Source of the DNA: Gordionus sp. m RMFG-2023
Taxonomy: Eukaryota; Nematomorpha; Gordioida; Chordodea; Parachordodidae
DNA length: 64,000 bases
Assembly: GCF_954871325.1 (NCBI RefSeq)
Contig: NC_088775.1
Coordinates: 6,983,561 to 7,047,560, forward strand
Reading direction: 5' to 3'
Shown: positions 59,371-64,000 of the stretch, piece after piece
How the letters are laid out: each line of letters begins with the position of its first letter
Numbering within the stretch: the stretch's first letter is position 1
Notes under the pieces: model-generated
Database searches by the model: none
What the model saw: only the letters and a program-made list of their open reading frames with translations
Told to the model about the DNA's origin: nothing
Program-made: the position numbers and the translations under genes

Positions 59371-60258
59371 CGGTTCCATCTAACATCTTTGAATTATATA
59401 AAAATTATTACATATTTTAGCAACTCCTACCCATTACGATACTTCTACCAATGAAGGAACATTTTATTCTTTAACAAATAATAAAATTATGACCCTAGAA
59501 GTAGTGTTGTTAAATTATTTTTTTTTCCTTGAAAATTTAAGATTGAAAATTAATCTGTTTGAATTGTATACAAAAAAAATGATTTGAATTGAGAATACAG
59601 ACTGAATATTATGAGCGTTGATTAGGCTAAGATTTGTAGCAAGTGCTCTTTTAACCCAAACTTTTTATTTGCACCAAACCCCCCCCCCCTAAAAAAATAA
59701 TAACCTTTTACCCTCGTGGATTGAATAAAGTTGGTACTTAAGGTTTTTAACTATCTAAACACGTTTTATATTACTTAGCGCCATAACTTTTCGTAAGGTC
59801 AGATGCCAATTTTTTTTAGAAATGTTTTTATTTTTAAAACACACTGTTAAGCGCTAACTTGCATATAAAACGAATCTAGGAAATATACTTTAAGATATTA
59901 AAAATTATAAAATTAATAAAATAGGAGAAAAAATTCCCTATAAATATATCCATGGAACAAAAATCCTCAAATAATTATATTTAAAAACTTCGAGAAAATC
60001 AATCCCGGAGAATTATTTTCTAAGAATTATTATCGGGTATTTTTTTTTCCGGTGAATTATTTCCCGCTTACCCACACTAATATTCTCTACTTTGATTTCT
60101 TTATTGAGAACATAATATCTTACTAATCCGCAAGAATAGTAAATTATTACAAAAACAAAAGAACACGTGATTCCTAGATTTCTTTTCGAATAAAATATTA
60201 ATTATTTAAATATCATCATTTTAGATCTAAGATTTATGGTCAAATTTTACCTATTTTA
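59371..60258. other. AT-rich non-coding DNA
   Basis: C11 at 59679-59689. No gene recognised. Confidence 0.5.
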
Positions 60259-60950
60259 TAGGGCTGTGCCAATCCACATATTTTTTACCGATCCGTTATT
60301 TTCCGATACTGCTTCAAAACCGATCCGATACCAATCCTTTATACTGATTTTTAATCACCCCCGTTTGAACAAATGTAATTAAGAAATCAATATTCAATCG
60401 AATTATGAATTTAATTTTTTTATTTCTACAATGACTATAATAAAAAAATATATATTTAATAATATATCCATTTTATGTTAATATGAATTATAAAATTGTA
60501 ATATTTAATATATAAAATTATAATATATTAGATTTTTTTAATAAATATGAGAGGCTCCAGATTTTCTGGGAATAAGCTTCTACGATATGGACTATCTATA
60601 TCTCCTGCCGTACTGAAGGCAGACTCAGATTATTCCGCAGACAACGCATTTTGCAAAATTATCTTTGTCTTTTGTAAAATATTTCCATAATTCAGATACC
60701 ATATTTAAATTGAAAGATTTAAAATGAATAAAACTTTGGGTGTTACTTTCTATTTTTATAAAAAAAAACATTTAAAATACTATAAATCTATTTTAAAAAA
60801 AGTAAAATTTTAAAAATTATTTAAAAAATATTATAAAAATGTAAAATAAATATACATAACATAAAATAAAATAAAATAACAAAAAAAGAAAAGAAAACCA
60901 AAAAGATCGGATCGGTTATACATGTATCGGCTGATCCGATATTTTCGGAA
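60259..60950 (-). mobile_element. collapsed hAT element (BED finger joined to C-terminus)
   Basis: The left end TAGGGCTGTGCCAATCC, followed by ACCGATCC repeats, belongs to the same end family as 23986 and 55984. Towards the right GATCGGATCGG and ATCGGCTGATCCGATATT are present but the terminus itself is lost. The minus strand at about 60627-60702 reads SELWKYFTKDKDNFAKC with C-x2-C, a BED-type finger. It is joined almost directly, in a shifted frame, to ESAFSTAGDIDSPYRR and LFPENLEPLIFIK (60541-60626), the hAT C-terminal dimerisation domain. The whole catalytic core is missing. Confidence 0.78.
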
Positions 60951-61139
60951 ATTCTTAGAGGTTTAGTTTACTCGAAAGAAAAAATTTGAAAATTTTACAG
61001 TATAACCCATTTTCTCTGTTAATAACATTTTCAGTTTATAATTTTTAAGGTTTCCCGCCACCCTTAAACTTTAATTTTTTTTAAAAAGAAGCATATAGAT
61101 TTAGATAAATAAATAAAAGAAATCAAAGATTCATTCCTT
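60951..61139. other. short AT-rich spacer
   Basis: Nothing defined. Confidence 0.5.
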
Positions 61140-61388
61140 ATGGAGTCCAACTACCCTCACAATAACAAACGAGATTGGATCCATGAAAATTCTTATGATA
61201 GGAGTTCGAAATTCGCGGATTACAATGTTAAAGCTAAGAAATTGAGCGAATTTTGGAGAACCTTGCCAGTCCTGCTCTACTTATCGGTTATAGTTGATTC
61301 TATCATATGGGTAGTTACCCTGGGCGGAGCCCAAAACGATTTTAAGGGATTTTGTGTGTTGTTCGCGAATCTGAAATACACTCTTTAG
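61140..61388 (+). CDS. small ORF with one membrane segment, unrecognised
   Basis: 82 codons, GC-richer than the flanks, ATG at 61140 with an in-frame stop not far upstream. A charged N-terminal ~40 residues is followed by LPVLLYLSVIVDSIIWVVTL, a likely membrane helix at about residues 43-62. A possible 5' splice site, ATATGG|GTAGTT at ~61310, suggests that this could be a first exon rather than a complete protein. Alternatively the frame is the upstream end of the Helitron that follows. No family recognised; not TAMM41. Confidence 0.4.
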   Translation: MESNYPHNNKRDWIHENSYDRSSKFADYNVKAKKLSEFWRTLPVLLYLSVIVDSIIWVVTLGGAQNDFKGFCVLFANLKYTL

Positions 61389-61389
61389 T

Positions 61390-62787
61390 TTCATTACCTA
61401 TCACTCAAACTACTAATTTATATTTGCTCACTGATTTATCAAATAAAGATGCTATGATGCGTGCATGCGCTGCCCGTTTTAGGCAAAAGTATAAAACAAT
61501 CTTCCTCAACACTTTTATTTCTAAAATTCCTTTAACAACGACTCATATAGTTATATACAATTCCAGCCAAACAAAAGTTTACCTATTTATTAAATTGTAT
61601 AAAATAATTAAAATTATTTTAAGGAACTTGTTCATGAAATACGTAATCAAATAAAATCTAAATATATCAAACCTCAATTAGGTTCTTTTCTTCAACCTCA
61701 AAATGCTAAATTAAATCAAATAAAAGTTTATTTATTAAAGATTTATAAAATAATTAAATTATTTTAAGGAACTAATTCTTGGAATGCGTAATCAAATAAA
61801 ATCTAAATATATCAATCCTCAATTAGGTTCTTTATCTCAACCTCAAAATGCTAAATTAAATCAATCTTTTCCCATTGACTTATCAAATAAAACTGCTATG
61901 ATTAACAAATGTTCCCTATAATTAATAATGATGACAATAATTTAATAATTGAGCATACTTGCGGTCCTATGAATACAATATGCCAATTATAGATGAAAAA
62001 CCTTCATTTTCAAAATTCAATCATTGTTGTCATAAAGGGAAAGTAAAACTTACACAAATACCTTACCCACCTTATTTAAAAAATCTTTTATCAAACCCCC
62101 AGGATTCCTTACACAAAGATTTTATGAAAAATATCCGTTCTTACAATTCATCTATAGCATTTGCTTCAATGGGTGCTCAAATATCGGAGTTTTCAGGTAG
62201 TGGCCCTTATTGCTTCAAAGTTCATGGGCAAATATATCACCGTACTTCTCACTTATATCTACCCTCTAATACTCATCCTACCTATGCCCAATTAAATGTA
62301 TTAGATACGACTCAGGCTATAGCTGAGCGGGTTAAACATCCAGCTAATACTAAATGTAACATAGACATAATGAAACATTTAGATCATTTAATACGTCAAA
62401 TTAACCCCTACGCTATTAGTTTTAAGACGTTAGGTGAGGTTCAACAATCTGCAGTAGAATTTTCAACAAATTCCAATACAAAAATACCTGCCATAAATAT
62501 GATCTTTAAGGGAGATAGATCTAGCGATCGGCGCCTTTATAATTTACCATCGATGGATGACGTAGCTATGATTTTTAACAATGAAGATAGCGGAACCTCC
62601 CTTTAAAAGAGATATTAAGGTCTATCCTATTTCTAAAGAGAATGATCTTATTATTCTTAACATATCAAGTCCAAATTTAGATCCCATGGTATATCCTATA
62701 CTCTTCCCCCATGGTGAACCTGGCTGGTGCCCTAATATGATAGCTGAAGGTTTTGTGGCAGGTATTTCTGTATTGGAATTTGTTTAA
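61390..62787 (+). mobile_element. Helitron fragment, plus-strand arm (N-terminal Rep region)
   Basis: Frame 61959-62606 carries the Helitron-like N-terminal domain: FNHCCHKGKVKL, then GPYCFKVHGQIYHRTSHLY, then SSDRRLYNLPSMDDVAMIF. A shift at ~62585 leads to frame 62581-62787 with KRDIKVYPI, SPNLDPMVYPILFPHGEPGW. These blocks are characteristic of animal Helitron replicase-helicases upstream of the HUH nuclease. The fragment ends before any HUH or helicase motif. Upstream, 61424-61910 holds repeats of a module (NQIKSKYIKPQL, LSNKTAMIRACAARF, TFISKIPLTTT), partly shortened. The conserved C-x2-C before this domain is lost here by a short deletion near 61980 but kept in the other arm. Confidence 0.85.
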
Positions 62788-64000
62788 AATTCTACTGCAG
62801 ATTGTTGAACCTCACCTAACGTCTTAAAACTAATAGCGTAGGGGTTAATTTGACGTATTAAATGATCTAAATGTTTCATTATGTCTATGTTACATTTAGT
62901 ATCAGCTGGATGTTTAACCGCTCAGCTATAGCCTGAGTCGTATCTAATACATATAATTGGGCATAGGTAGGATGAGTATTAGAGGGTAGATATAAGTGAG
63001 AAGTACGGTGATATATTTGCCCATGAACTTTGAAGCAATAAGGGCCACTACCTGAAAACTCCGATATTTGAGCACCCATAGAAGCAAATGCTATAGATGA
63101 ATTGTAAGAACGGATATTTTTCATAAAATCTTTGTGTAAGGAATCCTGGGGGTTTGATAAAAGAATTTTTAAATAAGGTGGGTAAGGTATTTGTGTAAGT
63201 TTTACTTTCCCTTTATGACAACAATGATTGAATTTTGAATCTGAAGGTTTTTCATCTATAAAATTCAAAGAAAAACAAAATTGGCATATTGTATTCATAG
63301 GACCGCAAGTATGCTCAATTATTAAATTATTGTCATCATTATTAATTATAGGGAACATTTGTTTAAATTTTTAACGAAAATGTGTAGCGCATGCGCGAAT
63401 CATAGCAGTTTTATTCGATATGTCAATGGGAAAAGATTGATTTAATTTAGCATTTTGAGGTTGAGGTAAAGAATCTAATTGAGGTTTGATATATTTAGAT
63501 TTTATTTGATTACATATTTCATGGATTTGTTCCTTAAAATAAGTTAATTATTTTATAAATCTTAAATAATAAATAAACTTATGTTTGGCTAGAATTATTT
63601 ATCTTTTTAGGCGTCGTTGTTAAAGGAATTTTAGAAATAAAAGTGTAAGGGAATATTGTTTTATACTTTTGTATAAAACGGGCAGCGCATGCACGAATCA
63701 TAACAGTTTTATTGGATAAGTCAATGGGAAAAGATTGATTTACTTTAGTATTTTGAGGTTGAGTTAAAGAACTTAATTGAGGTTTGATATATTTGGATTT
63801 TATCTGATTACGCATTTCATGTATACAATTTAATAAATTGGTAAATTTTTGTTTGGCTGGAATTGTATATATCTATATGCGTCGTTGTTAAAGGAATTTT
63901 AGAAATAAAAGTGTTGGGGAAGATTGTTTTATACTTTTGCCTAAAACGGGCAGCGCATGCACACATCATAGCATCTTTATTTGATAAATCAGTGAGCAAA
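62788..64000 (-). mobile_element. Helitron fragment, minus-strand arm (inverted copy)
   Basis: Nearly identical in inverse orientation to 61424-62465, continuing past the window edge. Frame 62885-63358 on the minus strand reads GPMNTICQFCFSLNF (C-x2-C), FNHCCHKGKVKL and GQIYHRTSHLYLPSNTHPT. It stops where the shift at ~62930 falls in the conserved QAIAER region. Upstream on the same strand come three copies of the module: 63360-63540, 63579-63815 and 63817-64000. Each carries NQIKSKYIKPQL and/or LSNK..M..ACAARF and TFISKIPLTTT. The two arms differ at only a few codons, so the inversion is recent. Confidence 0.85.

Noticed and set aside
59245-59454. 69-codon frame over the 28-bp minisatellite
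   Set aside because: 28 is not a multiple of three, so the frame is incidental.
1-64000. LTR retroelements, Polintons or other virus-like elements
   Set aside because: No reverse transcriptase, integrase, protease or capsid motif and no long terminal direct repeats were recognised on either strand.

Overview
This is a very AT-rich (roughly three quarters A+T by eye), gene-poor stretch of nuclear DNA from a eukaryote, most likely an animal. The reasons are a multi-exon C2H2 zinc-finger gene, an intron-split TAMM41-like gene (mitochondrial cardiolipin pathway), and abundant hAT, Tc1/mariner and Helitron DNA transposons with their short nonautonomous relatives. I cannot place the species. Introns use short GT...AG sites with a weak polypyrimidine tract (acceptors such as TATAG or TTAG, several GTT donors). 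No LTR element, Polinton, CRISPR array, rRNA or convincing tRNA was seen.

Layout. 0-11 kb: a possible terminal exon at the extreme left, then AT-rich DNA with a tandem duplication, several MITE-like repeats and one GC-richer minus-strand exon of an unrecognised gene (5.9-6.5 kb). 11.7-14.3 kb: two broken Tc1/mariner copies head to head. 15.7-22.4 kb: a nest of repeats, including a 3 kb inverted repeat and a ~430 bp direct repeat. 20.8-21.0 kb: a coding-like minus-strand patch. 23.7-24.7 kb: a MITE and an internally deleted hAT, both with 8-bp target duplications. 25.6-28.0 kb: a 2.4 kb palindromic array built on a GC-rich motif repeated about 16 times. 31.7-36.8 kb: three different hAT elements, two with perfect 8-bp target duplications. 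41.5-43.3 kb: another MITE, a hAT with G-rich subterminal repeats, and a third MITE family.

43.7-50.2 kb holds the main host gene, a C2H2 zinc-finger protein on the + strand. I model it as three coding exons (1,297 codons in an open frame, 14 fingers) plus a 5' non-coding exon; one finger is split exactly by an intron. The alternative is two adjacent genes, because the first exon also runs into its own stop. 52.3-52.7 kb is a foldback hAT MITE. 54.2-57.5 kb carries three exons of a TAMM41-like gene on the + strand that splice in phase; its 3' exons were not found. 57.7-59.4 kb has two minisatellites. 60.3-60.9 kb is another collapsed hAT. 61.1-61.4 kb has a small membrane-segment ORF. From 61.4 kb to the end lie two inverted copies of the N-terminal part of a Helitron replicase, with a repeated ~75-residue module upstream.

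Two things stand out. Large inverted duplications recur (Tc1 pair, 16.9-19.9, 25.6-28.0, 61.4-64.0 kb). hAT-related elements are very diverse: at least eight distinguishable ends, several with intact target duplications, and repeatedly collapsed to a transposase N-terminal zinc finger plus C-terminal dimerisation domain.
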